A stretch of DNA of 64,000 nucleotides, from assembly GCF_016086655.4 (NCBI RefSeq), contig NC_052136.2:12276001-12340000 (forward strand), written 5' to 3'. This DNA comes from Lepeophtheirus salmonis. Lineage: Eukaryota; Arthropoda; Copepoda; Siphonostomatoida; Caligidae. Position numbers and translations under genes: made by a program. This document shows positions 32,411 to 46,976 of this stretch, piece after piece; the first letter of the stretch is position 1, and every line of letters begins with the position of its first letter. The notes under the pieces are model-generated. The model was not told the DNA's origin. It saw nothing but the letters and a program-made list of their open reading frames with translations, and ran no database searches.

Positions 32411-33700
32411 ATAAGTTCAATACACTTTGACTTACTGAAAAATTGTAACTCAACTTCTTGAATATTAGGGCGTGTAAAATATAATGTAGACTTCAGTACT
32501 AAAGTTCCCCCTTTACTGATGCAAATCGTTTGTATTTTTTTAGCTGAAGAATGAATTATCTTTTCCTTAGCTTTTGTCATTAATATTTAATTCCTAAGTA
32601 ATTAACTTCCTTTCCTAAATAGATTCAATTATATTCAAAACCTGATTGAACATTCGTGTGTGTACTATTATTGGGAGATAAGCTCGAATGAAGTCTCAAA
32701 AGTAAAGTCCTATATCTCCAAATACGAGTCCAAGTCAAGTTGAGAGTTTTTGGACACGTGGCTTAGTTGGTTTTATTAAAATCTGAACTTTGTCGACCTG
32801 ACGTCGAATTCTAGTCGAGTTACGAGTCTTTCACATTGTGTTCTAGTCAAATCTGAAATTTATTTTTTATAGTCCAAATGGAGTTCTCGTGAAGTATGAA
32901 TTCCAATTTAATAAGAGTTATATACAACTCGTGTACTTAATATTTTACGGGGTGTCGAATTGTAAAAATTAATAATAATCTCGAAATTCGAAGAATTGAA
33001 ATATCTTTAAAACTACAAGGCCTGAATTCTTTTAACAAAGTGCTAACTTTTTTTTATTAAAAAAATGACCTTTAGAAGCGTTAAAAATGACACATGACCT
33101 TATTTATCAATTGTGCTACCCCGTCGCCAACTGGGTGTAAAGCTACTTAAATAATGGCTCTCGCGGGAACAATAATAATAAAAAAAACATCCACAATAAC
33201 ACAACTATATTAATATTGCTATTATAAGTTAGAGAGTAGCGAGACCATATATACCTATTGTCGCCCTTATTTCTTTTTAAGGGAAGATTTCAGCCTTTAG
33301 TTTTTTTATGGATAGCAATTTTTTGTCGAAAAAAACATGCTTCGATATTTTTGTTTTTTTTTCTTTTTGTTGCCTTCTTATGTTTAAAATATTCAGTGGA
33401 GAAGGATCACTGGTCCTCTAACTGTGATACGAGACCTTCTAGTTATCTCAGAAGATACCAGTCCCTGAACTTCTCTCCACTATTCTGGTGACATCCAAAT
33501 TAAAAAATTTTAATGGAGGGAGACGCCATCTTGGGGGCTCCAAGTTGATATTCTTACTACATAATCTGGATGAAACTCCATCTAATGAATTTAAGAATAT
33601 AAAAAGACTTAACACTTGCATTAAGTACTACTTGATACCAATCATAGACGTACCGGAGCTCTGACATTAGGGACGTCACAGCCTATTTTAAGCCCAACAC
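32411..33700. other. Dispersed GAGTC-rich repeat and AT-rich DNA
   Basis: About 32690-32900 contains repeated GAGTCC/AAGTC/CGAGTT words, a dispersed repeat type that recurs at 56990-57110. The rest has no recognised feature. Confidence 0.4.
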
Positions 33701-33706
33701 TACATA

Positions 33707-33746
33707 TACCGGGTGATTAAAAAAACAAGTTTATAATCACCCGGTA
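33707..33746. repeat. Short foldback with 13-bp arms
   Basis: TACCGGGTGATTA (33707-33719) is inverted exactly at 33734-33746 around a 14-nt loop. The arms resemble Tc1/mariner-type termini (ACCGGGTGATTAAAA), so this may be the two ends of an element left together after loss of the interior. Confidence 0.65.
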
Positions 33747-33749
33747 TGT

Positions 33750-36700
33750 GTTCAAATTACAAAAAAGAACAACTCAGTTAAATATTAATCAGTTTTATTG
33801 TTGATAAAATCAAAAATTTTAAAATCTTTGACACATTTCTCATTTCTCCCTCTCTTCTTTTTTTCGATATTTTTTTTCTTTTATTCTTACTTCCCTCTCC
33901 ACCCCCCTTTTGCCTTTGAAAAAATGAAAATGACGAAAAATGAAATTTTATGAGCAACGGTAATAACGTCATGTGAGGTCCCTGACGTCTCTTGACGTTC
34001 GTCTGTGATGCCAATGATAAATAATGATATTTAAATAAAATCAAAGTTATATCTACTGAAAATCTCTATGAAATCTCTAGATTTGTACAAATATATTTTT
34101 TTTTTTGCCAAAACTTTAAAGCCTGGGAAGTAATGATTTTAAATTCTTTTGATTAATCCTGTAAAACGCCGTTTCTGGTTATGGAATGTCTATTAACTAA
34201 AAAGTAGATATGTGCAAAAGAGGGATCTTTTTTCTCCCCATATATTAAGTTGCTCGAACAGCTGATCGATAAGAAGTTTCGTGACGCATAAAATGCCATG
34301 AATATGTACATCTTTTAAATCTTAAATTTGATGATTTTTTCTTAAAGAAATTACAAAAAAATTACCCTAATAATTCTTTTTTTTTTTTTTGTATTTGAAT
34401 TTCTATCTAATAAAAAAGGAAGAAATCTTTATGGCTTCCAATAAAACTTTTAAATTGTAATATCAAATTTATAATTCTACAACACTCTCATCCAAAAATA
34501 TGTTATTAAGTCTTAAAGCTTATAATGTGCATAGGCTTTAAGTGTTGATAGGATTTGATGTTATTTTAGTTTTAAATGAATCTTTACTAATAATTTCATT
34601 CATATAAATTGGTCGTTTTGATACAATATCCAATTTCTAAACAACTCTTGGTTATGTTTGAAATGAGATCTCAAAACTTAAAAAATGTTCAAGTCAATAG
34701 TCCATTCTCCTATTATGAAAATAAAAATATACATGCTTAAATTTCATAGACTGTTTAATAGTTTCGTATAAGCCAACAAAATGAGTTTTTACTCATAATG
34801 TCACAAGGTTAATATTTTGACCTAAAAAAATTAAATATTTCTGCTTTCAATTTCACTGACTATTTTATATATTAATTTGAAATATATGATAAACATATGC
34901 ATTAAGTTTTTAGTGATGCATTCGATTCCAATTAAATACTACAGATGAAAATGTGTGCGTAGATAGAACAAATTCCTGAATATAATATATACTAAATATT
35001 ACATTCAAGTTTTTGAAATATGTTTGGTTTTTAGGATGTATTTGGGTTTGATTTCACTTGGCTACATACATAGATGTTGGTGTTCGGTAAAATGATTGTG
35101 GTAAAAAGGTTGGGGACAAAAACTTGGGTGGTAATATCATCGTGAAGCAATATGATTGTGAGGAATGTGATTGTGGGTAATTTCAATGCAAAACAATATC
35201 ATTGTGTGCAATTTCGTTGCAATTTATATTATATTCCGAAGATAAAACAATAGAATGATGAATAAACATGCTATTAATATAGACTGGCACGTGGCCATAA
35301 TTGTTAGAGACACATAAACAGCGTGCATTCATTTGAGCAGCATTTATTTCAGGGAGGGTCATCTTAGCAACATCCATTTGAGCAAGTATTCATTTCGGCA
35401 AGCTTCATTTCAGTGACATTTTCGTATAGTAAATATAATGAAACAAATTATTAAAAAATTAAAATTAAAATGAGACATTTTAGGGTCTTAAAAACAGAAC
35501 GGCGGAGCTCTAAACGCAAAACAGATTCCTTTCCATCAGGTTGCATGTCAGGTATTGTGGTGACCAGCTGTATTGTCTAAATAATTTGCTTTTGAATTTG
35601 TATAATTCAAGCAAAGAAAAAAAAAAAGAATTGATCTATGAGTGCAAAATCCAAAACTGATCTTAGTTCACTCAGAGTTCTGAATTTTCAAATATCTGTG
35701 ATTTTTGTAATTCTACTTCTATCACTATCGTTCAGAGTCATTTTTTACATTTAAAATTTTTACCCAATTAAAAGTACAATTAATAAGACTTATGTAAGAT
35801 TGTTTTTTATGATTATAAAAGTGTTTTTATTGATTCTATATCTTGCTCTGAACTTGATATATTTCCTTTTTATTGTAAATAATTATTAAAAATAGCACTC
35901 TTTTTTAAATTATCTTATAATTTATTCAACATTCATAGTGATAACAATATCGTAGTTTTTAATATAGATAAATATTTAATGTTTAATTAAAAAAAAAAAT
36001 CTATTTAAAAAATAAGAATCAACAGGGATTTTGTTCGTTTTTATTTTTTAAGTGGTCCAATTTTTTAAAGGGGTTTTTCTAGCAAACGCAATTTAAAGAT
36101 GATTCCTTTGTCAGTGTTATGTAATTAGAAATAAAATATACTAATTTCTTTTTAGTATTTATTTTTTTAATTACTATGAAGATTGAATTTCAAAATTTGA
36201 TATTTAAGTATATGCTTATATTTTTTTTCTTTTTGATTCCATTTACATTATTATTTGTTACAGAAGAAATTGCAATAATAAAATTCACCTTATGTTTCTT
36301 GTTTCTTTTGCTATCAAACCAACTGGACCCAAGGAGTCTTATCACAATTCAACTTTTTAAAATAATTTTTCGATGTTACTTTTGAGGGTAAATATATTTT
36401 TGGGTTTATTTATATTTTTGTTTTTGTCACACTACAACTTTTTCGTAAAAGAAAATTATTATTATTTTTTTCCGCATAGAAAAATTAAAATTTTTATTAA
36501 TTTTTCCCGTATAGAAGAGTTGAAATAATTTAGGAGTATTTCCTCTCTTTTCTCTTTTTGTGAAATTTTGGAATGAAATATCTGTAATAAAAAAATACAA
36601 CAATGACATCATCATAAACCCCAAGTAATCCATTAAAAATTTACATAATCAACAATTAAAAGGTAGTAATAATAGCAATGTAGCTTATAACATGACATTT

Positions 36701-37430
36701 AAAATTCAGTTAACATATTTTTAACCTAGATTTATCTATTAGAAAGAAAAAAAAAGTGATGTAGCCTAAAAAGTTTGAAATTTTCTTATAAAATTTGAGT
36801 CTCAAGTTACTAGGCAAGAAATGAACTACGTGTTGAATAGAAAAATTTAGGATATTTAGTTGTTATTTTTAAGAACAACTAAGTTTCTTTTTTATTTTAA
36901 AGAATTCTTGTACTCACGTCCTGAATAAATGGTCAAAAGGCTACTTAAATATAGATTTTTTTTGTCCTTAGAGATAATCCTTTGACTCTGAAATTGTAAA
37001 AAAATAAAATCTGTTGCAAACTTAAGATTAAGAGTGGTAGGTATTAACTGACGTGAATCCAAGCCAGTTAGAAGGGAGACACACATACACATGTTAGAAA
37101 ATAGGCAGGAATAAGTTGCAGCAGCAAATGGTAATAATAACAAAGTGGGTAAATTGTATTGCCAAACCTCAATTTATCGGTTTTTAGAGTCGTCTACTAC
37201 TGCTATGGTCTATAGCGCTTGCGGCATTTACGTTGATAGAAATTCACGTACTTCTGGTAAAGTAAATTTAAAGAGTACTACATTTTTTTGTGTTCTTTCT
37301 TTCTTTTTTTCTTTTCTGATACTGATTACATGAAAGTATCATTATCCAATGAATTCTTGTTTTGTTGATTCATTTAATTATATAACTATAGTATTTTTTA
37401 TCTTAACTTTGTACAACCATAACATACGGG
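33750..37430. other. Gene desert with a dispersed AT-rich repeat
   Basis: No coding feature recognised. About 35135-35245 carries GCAATATGATTGTG ... TGCAATTTATATTATATTC, clearly related to 43035-43130, so a dispersed family is present twice in this window. Another stretch (35330-35410) contains a CATTT(C/G)AG(C/G)-type internal repetition. Confidence 0.45.
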
Positions 37431-37439
37431 ATTACTACT

Positions 37440-38350
37440 TTGTTGCTTACCATTTGTAACAGCGAGGGTGTCGGCCCATTGATTACAGAAACAAGTCGTT
37501 CATGGGCTTGTTAACAGCAATGGAAGAGAAGCTGAACTTACAAAGTAGTATCCATTATTAGATTGCCGTAGGTTCAACGGAAGTAACAGTTTCATAAGTG
37601 GGAATTATGGTGATTCCATTTATGGAAGACTGAAGCTGCGTAGGTAAAGGAAACGATTTTGGAGGTAGAGAAGGAATCGAGAGTTGTTTTAGACTACAAT
37701 TGGAGGAAGATAATATAGTCGAGCAAGTATCACTGTTGTCAGAATAATCAATCTGAGAGTTGTTTTAAATGAACATGGCCAAGTCTTCGATAAGAATCGT
37801 AATTCATTTACCTCATTGACTACCTGGTACAAAATTATGAGGTAGTCGTATTTTATTTGTGGGTCTTCGGTACTTGAAAAATGATTCCACTAGTCATTTT
37901 CCAATTTCGCTTGTTGCTGACTAATATCCGGGAAGTCGATGAAGAATCGTGAGCTCATGTACCGTTCCATAGACTTGACATCATTGGTTTCACTTGCTCA
38001 AAGGAAAGTACGCTAAAACGCTGATCAGACTCGTTGGGAATCTTGATCTACGGCAAATCGGCATCTTGGATTAGATGAGGGATTTCAGTTTGTTAGAGAA
38101 GTCTGCATTTCGTCTCACTTGATGAGGAGCCGATCTCATCTTCCAGATGGATATTATCCTGGGTCCTTCCGTTCATATATTCACAATTTCTGTCGAATCA
38201 TTACACATAGTTGTTGCTATATGCACGAGGAATCTTAGCTAAAAGGCAACTTCAGAAAATAGAACGAGTATTTTAGGAACTATAAATCGTTTGCGCTAAG
38301 AAATACCTTCTGAACAAAAAAATAGCAAACAAACACTAAATTCAAGCAGA
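37440..38350. other. GC-richer block, probably decayed transposon
   Basis: About 900 bp stand out from the surroundings by higher GC and codon-like texture, but every frame is broken by stops and no family motif could be read. It ends shortly before a 92-codon frame of unknown nature (38362-38640). Old transposon sequence is the simplest reading. Confidence 0.35.
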
Positions 38351-38639
38351 TTTTGTAAATATTGGCAAATAATTGTCTTCTTATCAAGGGAAAAGAACCA
38401 AATATTTCTATTTTGAGCTCTTTTCATAAAAGTGTGAAAGTTTCAGATGGGCAAAAAAGAGATCACCAAAATATTATACCGAAGTATTATAATGAACTAA
38501 GTATGGAGTTGATATTTTATATCAAATGGCAAGACTTTATTCAACCAAAATTTCTTTTCGCCAATATATTTTACAAAATTTTGTATTATAATTTGGATTT
38601 TGAGTGTATTAATGCTGTGTCATCTTGTACAGAGAAGTG

Positions 38640-41350
38640 ACTGTTAACGCATTACTTTCAATTTTAGCAAGGAATAACAGTTAAAAATATAAAAAAATAA
38701 GTGGGTATCATTTTTTGATATCCACCTTTGTTTAAGGGGGTCGTAATAGTCAGTGCCTCTCAAAAAACTTACTACAAATATATTTCGTAAGGTTAGTTCT
38801 AGTTTTCCTTATGGTAAAAATCGCTCAACCTATCATCAAAGTATTTATTATTTGACCGAAAACATTTTGCCGAACGGACATTTTGCCAAAGAACCCTTTA
38901 GGACATTTGGCTGAAAAAGGATATTTAATTTATTGATAAGTACGATTATATATTTTAATTCAATTTAATATGAAAGTATGATAAAAAGGTATTGTGCATA
39001 CTCTATAAATGTCATATAGTAAATTAATTAGTGTTTTTTGGCAGAAAAATATTGTTTATAAATTATATGAATTGATTATCCTTATATAAACATGACAAAG
39101 TAGTCTGTGGTTCAAATGTAGTTCGAATCATTAACTTTGTAGAGTATTTTCCAATATAAAAGTAATCCATCATGTCAAATAATTATTAATTGATAGCAGA
39201 GAAATGATTTGCACTTTTTTTATTAGAATTGGTGTCTTGTTTGCTTATTATTTAATTTATTTAAAGTTCTACAAAGGTAAAAACCAATCAGATGCAAATT
39301 ATGTCTTTTATTTGATAAAATTGTTGAAATTTATGGCGGGAAATACTATGTTTTGAATTGTTTTGGTTATAGAATGTTTTTTCTTATCTCAAATTCTGAT
39401 TTGTCTGAAATTTTGTATATGCACTATTTTCATCTCTTATGCAGTTCATTGTTATCATGCCTCTTTTAACATCCATTAAATAATTAATTTAATTTATCTT
39501 TTTAACTTCAGGTTCTACTTTTTGAAAGGGAAAATTCGTTGAAAGCTGTAGATTAGCGCTGCTAGACGTCCCAAATGTATTCCTACGTATCATTCAAGAC
39601 ATTACAATGTAAGGATTTCTGTTCAATTCAATATTTACTTGAATAACAAAAGTTCTTGTTTCAGGCTCACTTTGAAGATAATATGTTTCATGGCCAGCCT
39701 TTAGAAGGACGATGCCTTTTGACACACGATGCCATTTGCTTATATTATCAATTATATTTTCGATTATCACAAGAAAATAAAAGTTGAAAACTTTCTTTAA
39801 TAACAAATTCATAAATTGTGAGTCACTAAATAATGAAGGAACTGAAGATTTCTTCATCATTAAGAGCTTTATGCATTCATAAATATAAGTTTATTATTAT
39901 TTAGAAGTCGAACTAGACATATGGTTTCAAAACTATTGAATAAACTTCTCACCAATAAGAATAAATTATATTGTATTTTGTGGAAAGATAAAACAGGGAT
40001 CCCATTAAATTTACATCGATGCAAATGACTTTTACTTATTTTTATAAAAATAAATTGATCATTAGTTGTGTACAATTAGATATTTGAGTAATTGATTTAT
40101 AGGTTCTTGGGAATTTTATAAAACGTAGAGCGAGATGATGATTTAAATAGATTTATCCTAATAGACCAAATTAGTGTGATAAATTATTCAAATGTTTTTC
40201 TAAATCATTTTGAAAAGTTCATCTGACTGTAGGTTTTTAACTTTATCTTCTAGTTACGCATATCCTTCATAAAAGTTATTTGTTGTACCATATCTTAGAA
40301 GAACTATCTGTATTCAGTATTACAAATTATGTTAATTAATATGCTCAATTTATATTCAATTATAATAATGATGAAAAAGGAATCGAGTTATTGACAGACT
40401 CGATTGCATTGAGTTTGACTAAGGACAGAATAAAATATATTATTAATTATTTTAAAAGAAAAAAAAACTTAAAATACATTTAAACTAAGATTAATCAATG
40501 GATTACTTATCACCTGGATAAACTATTCACTTTTGACTATTCACACAACCTCTCTATTATAAGTATTAATGTTTTGTTTCAATAAATTATATTGAAGTCA
40601 ATGTTGTTCTAGTAACATTCATAAATATGTTCTTTTATGGTCAAATCTGCTATTATAATATAAGATTATTATAAACAGTACTTTATAGTATGTCTGCGGA
40701 TTAGTAAGTATTCTAAGTATATGCATGATAAAATAATTCGTAATAAAGGGAAAGAAGAGGGCTAGCGAGTTTATCTTAGTATTTTTAGTATATAGTATAT
40801 GCATAATAAAATAATACGGGCACATCCTAGTTAGATAGAAATAAATATTATTTTACCTATCATTCTTACTAAACTTTTAATTGCCTTCAAATTGTGTCGT
40901 TCCTTGCTGACACACTGATAAAACATCTGGTCGAAAGCTCAATGATAATAACATAAGAACTTTTTTGAATAAATTTCCTACATCAAACATGGATTTTCTT
41001 AATAAATAGAAATCAGTTATGCCAGTTGGACTGTCCGGATATTAGAATTAAATTAATAATTCTAAGAGGCTTGAAATTTCAAATGTGGAATACTACCAAT
41101 AAGATTGAAATCAATAAAATAATTTATTTGGCGGTTGCAGAGCAAATAAATATATGCAGTAGTGATGTTTGAAATTTACTTGCGTTTTTGAAGACTAAGC
41201 ATGTAATTATTAGAAATAACAGCCTCAGTCAAACCATTTCCAATCTAGATCAATTAATTTCAAATGAAAAATATCATTTATTTCCGAGCAGTTAAATCTG
41301 ACAACTCAACTCTTTAACCAGAGAAGATATTTCCTAGAAACTGTGACAAC
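38640..41350. other. Gene desert; GCCGAA-type repeat near 38860
   Basis: At about 38855-38930 the words TTTTGCCGAACGGACATTTT, TTGCCAAAGAACC and CATTTGGCTGAA repeat with variation, a pattern known from invertebrate dispersed repeats. The rest is AT-rich with no recognised coding or RNA feature. Confidence 0.4.
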
Positions 41351-41399
41351 AGCTTTTATCTGGCACAAAATTTAATCTATTTTTTAAAAAGTACTTTTA

Positions 41400-42160
41400 A
41401 AAATCTTATGTCTGACAACTATTTCATCAAAAAACAACCGTTTTCTGTTATGCAGGAATCAAGTGGGATATCGAAAGAAACATTTAAAAAAACAATATAT
41501 AGACCAACTAAGACTATTTTATGTTTCATGATGAATTCAATTGCTGGAAATTATCAAGATATTGTAGTAATACATGATAAGGTTTTCAATTAAAATTAAT
41601 AATTATAGAACTGAACAAGAAATTATAGTTTTATTCTAACATTTACTTTATAGGTGAATTACTCTATATCGAATGATCAATGTAATCATGAGTTATAACA
41701 TTCATATCTAAATATAATGTAATAAATAAATATCAAGAAGTACAAGTTGAACTTTTTGTCATAATAAATTATCAAAATCACTTTGAAATGAAATAAATAT
41801 CAACCCAAATTCAATATGTACCATGTTTTTAGTTTGAGTAGTTGCGATAATAACGATTTGTGACACTAAAATAAACAAAATATGGACTAATTCATGCTTA
41901 ATATGTTGCATAATCGATTCTTATGTTCTCAATCCATAATATAAGTTTAAAAATCCAGAGGTTAAAGGTACATATTCAAGCAGATATCCTCTCTCTATAT
42001 ATATGTACAGTGGAGGATAAGGCATCCTTGATAATAAATTATTCAAAAATAAACGAAAAACATATACTCATCTTGGAAATCAAATCAGAAACACTATGTA
42101 TTTTCAACACTTTTAACCAATTAGAAAAGGGAAATCAAATCGAAATACAATAGGTAATGA
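41400..42160 (+). mobile_element. Second P-element-like transposase remnant
   Basis: The frame at 41408-41593 ends with TILCFMMNSIAGNYQDIVVI, resembling the P-like transposase segment around the first part of the catalytic fold. A later frame at 41923-42153 includes VEDKASLIINYSKINEKHIL, resembling the K-L-T-x-K-x-L-x-P block further on. Both are on the same strand and in the expected order, with decayed sequence between. Weak but consistent. Confidence 0.4.
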
Positions 42161-43780
42161 ATGAATTACTTAATATGGTTACTATAGATGAAAACAGGTT
42201 CATCAAGAGACGATCATCTCCAATACAAGAGAAATATGATGAAAAACAAAGGAACGGACATTTCATAACTATGATATGGATATTTCAACAAAAAATATCT
42301 TCTTTCGATGTGGTTTAATAAGGGATCCTTCCTACATACTCACTAATAAAGGCGATCTGCAATTAAAAGTTAGATCTGAAAGGAATAAAAAGAAATCTTT
42401 TATAAAAAATTATCTCTTCCTTCGACAGAATTGAATCATACTTGAAAAATAATTGCTTCTGTTGAACTCTTTCATGTTTCACCTCCAAAAAAGAATTTTT
42501 TCCCATCAAATATGTCACTAGGCTATCCACAATTCCATGATTGATTACTTAGATCATAAATGAGGGGGTTCAATGGACAATGGGATAAGTCCCTATGATC
42601 GGGTTCATGATTAATCACTTTTTAATAAAATTTAATTCTCTCTTTTTTACAATTGCTATTTATTAATAAGAATTATTTATTTTAAAATGGCGCAACCTCG
42701 TTATTACAATGTCAATCCAGATGTTAAATAATTCATCTAATTTAATTTAATACAAGTCTTTAGAATAATCCAGAAACATAAACTATTGACTAAAACCATA
42801 GTTCATAGTATTTAAATCATAATTATGCTCTAAAAAAATAAAAAAGTTATTTTAAAACGAAAATACATAACCCTAATACTCTACGAAGGGTATTATTTAT
42901 ATTTTACATTTTTCTCTCTATGGTAAAAAGGTTACAAATTAAATCGTTGAGTTAATATTATTTCGTAGTAAAATCGTATTAAGCATTATCATTATGGGTA
43001 ATATCCATGGATAACATTTTGAAGCTAAATAATTGTTAGCAATATGATTCTGCATAATTTCATTACACGACAATATTAACTTGTGTAATTTTGTAGCAAT
43101 TTATATTATTGTCGGACGATAAAGCTATAGCGGTTATAAGTATGCAATTTTTTTTTTCTGTTTAAGGGTCCATTGATTATACACTTGGCAATTGCATCCA
43201 TTAAGTTTTTGAGCCAAAAAATTGTCGAATTATTCAAATCGAGGGTTCTAAAGCTTATGACGATTACAATTATTAAAATAATTGGAAATCTTCCAGTCCA
43301 ATGTTTGTGTATTTCAATGTTATATGTATTTCCATAAACTTATAATTATAATTGAAGTAGTAATTTATATAGAAAATGCTTCATTTTAGTCAGATCCAGT
43401 TACAGGACTACACCCCCCTAATTGATCTTATAGTTAATATAGTTAAATCTTTAAATATTTAGGATTTAGAATTGAGATAATTATTCTGCTTTTTGAATCT
43501 TTTTTAAAAGTACTACTGGTCTTATTGAAATAATGATTCAGATATATGTCAAAAGGTTGCGAGATTGTATAAATAATGAACGTTCCGTTGTGTATGTTAT
43601 AGAAAAACACATTATTTGGAAATTCACAAAACCGATGCATTATTTTTCTCCTTCATGCGATCAAATTATAATCGACGCACTTAAAATGGACCATTTTTTA
43701 AATAAGGGATTAGATTGAATATGAGTGGCATTATCTTAAACAAGGGAAGAATAAATTTTCACAGTTGGATATAAGGTTAG
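42161..43780. other. AT-rich DNA with the second copy of a dispersed repeat
   Basis: Positions about 43035-43130 are homologous to 35135-35245. A 61-codon frame at 43533-43718 has no recognisable family. No other structure was seen. Confidence 0.4.
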
Positions 43781-43789
43781 GGTAGTAAT

Positions 43790-44630
43790 GAATCCACATT
43801 TGGGTATGAGGTCTTGTTGGTTTCCCTCTCCAAAGTGCCCCATATAGAAAAATCAAGTTGGTTCAAATCTAGTGTGGAAGGGACCATCTCTCTTTGGACT
43901 AGAATCGAGCTACATTATCTGCACATAACTTTTGGGACTTGGCGTGTGTGTGAGAGGAGGTGCTGTCCTAATTACACACGTAATTACCCTCTGGGTAGTT
44001 GGTCTTCAGTCATGGTAAGATGGTGTACCTAAGCACCTTATAGTAGGTCTCCTGGCCGATTTTCTTGAAAAAGAACGGAGGCATCTTCCTTCCACAATTC
44101 CGAGTACAATTGTTTGGGTCGGATATTTGGTTTGGTAAATCCCTTGGACATCTTCATTCGTTTCCACAAGCCAGCAGTCGTTACGGTGGTTGTGGAATTG
44201 ATCAACTGTAAAAATCTTCTTGTCCGATTTGCCTTGATCCATGTGAGGATTTGTTTGCACATCCTGAGCCTCCTGGCTTTCACGCCCTCTGTCAGAAGGT
44301 GGTGTGGGGTACTTGTGAAAGAAAGTAATCCTGATTTATGTTTTTAAGTCCTCCTGATGGTCTTAGGAGCCACAAAGAAGTCGTTGGGCTAGCCATTAAT
44401 CGACTTAGTGGGATCCTCCTTTATATTCTTATCCTAACTTAACAAAAAACTTCGTATCCTCTATAAATGATGCCTTTCTGACATCCTGGAGAAGTCTTCT
44501 CCATTTTTTTCATCTTCGAAAATTTAAAAACCAGGCTCCTAGAAAATTTAACAATGTATGTAATCTTCATCACATCAATTCCAGTATCTAGGAGATCTGA
44601 AATTTGCTACTTTTTTGCTTGTTGCTCGTT
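43790..44630 (-). mobile_element. Mariner-family transposon remnant
   Basis: Minus-strand frames read, in order, DLLDTGIDVMKI (N-terminal), EDPTKSINGWPNDFFVAPKT, KMPPFFF, ETYYKVLRYTILP, TNYPEGNYVCN and LDLNQLDFSIWGTLERETN, then TSYPNVDSL. This is the usual order of a mariner-type DDD transposase from the DNA-binding part to the last catalytic Asp. Many stops and frameshifts show that it is dead. Confidence 0.75.
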
Positions 44631-44639
44631 CATGATGAT

Positions 44640-46900
44640 GAAATGACTAAATAATTAGTATAGTTTTGTGTTATGTAAAAAGGACGGCGGAAACAGAATA
44701 TCAAAAAATAATCACTTAACCTTTCTAAAGTAATGAGAAAATAAACATTAATTAACAGTACACGTTTTGCTGCCTTCCCCTGTATATGTTGATGAATTCA
44801 TTATCATACTTTTCGACTAGATATGACAAATTGAACCTTACTAGAGCAAGTGCTCATGAATTTGTAATGGATTTGATGTACTAAATATAATATGACAACT
44901 CTTCAGCTTCCTCGTACAACAATGGCAGAAAGGAATTGAGAGCAAATATAATCATAAATTAAATGGGAAATGAGCCCCTCTCGGGAATGCCATGGGTGTG
45001 GTTATGTATCAATGATGTGGCACTCCGTTCTTATTAAAGATAACTCTTTTTTTTTATTAGCATGAATTATTATGAAGATAAATAATATATAAGTCATGCC
45101 ATTTGCTGCTTTTAATTTCCTGAATAAATATGTTCAATGTCAATATTTAACTCGTTGTTCGTCTTTTCTTAGCAAGATCAACTCAAGTAACGTAGCAACA
45201 TGACGTCTCAGTAATTAAATCAATCATCAACATCCCTTTTTAAGCATACTATGTAGAGTTGTAAAGAAATATGACTTGACGGTATGTGAAAAAACAAACA
45301 AAAAAAACTCAAAGTTAACCTGGTCAACTTAGTCCAGGACAATCTCAATAATGTTTGGGATGACAACAGTGTAGCCGTCATGGAGTTTTATTGGATTAGC
45401 TGCTAGCAGGTAGTGGCTATAGGAAGAAATTAAACACCAATCACACTCCAGATCTAGCAAGGATAAATGCAGAAATTAGTACGATGTCAATCCTCAATTC
45501 TACTTTGAGTGCAAGAAGGACTTACAGTTATAACTCCCCCACTAATCATGATTGTTACTGTTGTGACCGCCCAATCCCTTACCGATTTAATGTGTGCACA
45601 TACTCTTTGTGTTAAATTATATTCTTTGTAGTTTGTTAGTTGCTGCATGTTATTAAAACCCTGAATACACCTTTGCACTCACTCGGCACTAGACTCCTGT
45701 CGAATCTAGTAGTCGATCCTGGCAACGAGTCTGGATATCAAATTACACATTATATTAATAGGTATCCATACATAACACTTACTCTCCATTATTCATGAAC
45801 TCACGCACTTTATACTTAGATGTTCCCTCCTCAAGAATAATAAAGGTTGTGCCCGGTTCAAATTCAGCAGTTCTATCGATCCCAGTCTCGGTTCTTTCAT
45901 TTCAACGGTTTTAGTCTCGGTTCCAGTCTTTGAGTTCGGTTCTTTTTTATACAGGCTCAGTTTGGTTACAGGCACTTAAAACAAGATGTAATGCTATAAA
46001 TTCGGGCCCGGGAAATAATATTCTATACAAGAAGGGCTGTAGCTAACATTATACGCAGAGTACATAGTGCAGTGGTCCCGAAAGTTAAGGTTGCTTAAGA
46101 CAATGGTTTTCAAAGTGACGCCAATGTTATTCAAAGTGACGCTAGGGGATTAGCTCAGGAAAATGGGTGACTTATTTGGCTAACCATCAGATGATCTAAG
46201 GCCTTTTTTCAGTTTTTTTTCCTGGAAAAAGGCTGCTTGATACAATAAAGGTAACAAGATGTTTCATTTACATAAAATTATGCAGATGGAATAAATATAC
46301 CAAAAAATACAAAAGACGAAAATAAGGACTAGAACCGAGGAGACGGATAAACAATATATTGCGGTCTCGGTTGGACTTTTGTCGTTTTTGGTTCTATGGG
46401 TTCAAGAACCGGAACCACTAGACCGATAAAGATACAACCTTGGCTTTGGAAAATAAATGAGGTTTGGCCTCGTCTAAGGTCATGTTTTTTACAACTCTAT
46501 CCATATGTAACTATAAAGGATTTATGCATTATCCAGTCAGATTGAAATTTTGCTTATTTAAATAAATACATAGAGATACACACGTTTTTTTTTCTATTAC
46601 TAACTATATATATTATTGCGCTAAACCCAAAACTCGTTTTGTATCAGAGGGCGAAGATCAACGCATTCAATTTGCAAAATATAGAAGTATGAAAAATATA
46701 TAATAATAAAATAATATGTAAATACATTTTCTATTTATTTCTATCATGTCTATGTTTTTATCAAATTACAATTATATCTAAGGAATAAATAAGGTTTGTA
46801 TACATACATAAGGGTATAAATAATTATAATAGATTTAAATTATTGCTTTATGTAATAAATAGTTGTAGATAAATAATATTTTGAACTGATTGGCAACTTA
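44640..46900. other. Repeat-rich intergenic DNA; possible MITE at 45840-46441
   Basis: AAGGTTGT near 45841 and ACAACCTT near 46434 form short inverted ends around GGTTC/CGGTT-rich subterminal sequence (TCTCGGTTCC, GGTTCAAGAACCGGAACC). An inner segment (46100-46160) resembles a hAT end with a doubled TTCAAAGTGACGC word. No target duplication was found, so the MITE call is tentative. No gene was seen. Confidence 0.35.
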
Positions 46901-46976
46901 GACACAGCTGACCCACAAATACGTGTCACAACTTTACCAATGCAAATACCAATTGACTGGCAGATGTTAACTTATT

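Noticed and set aside
45487..45740. Solo LTR with a primer-binding-like GGCAACGAG
   Set aside because: No TG...CA ends, no second LTR and no target duplication could be defined.
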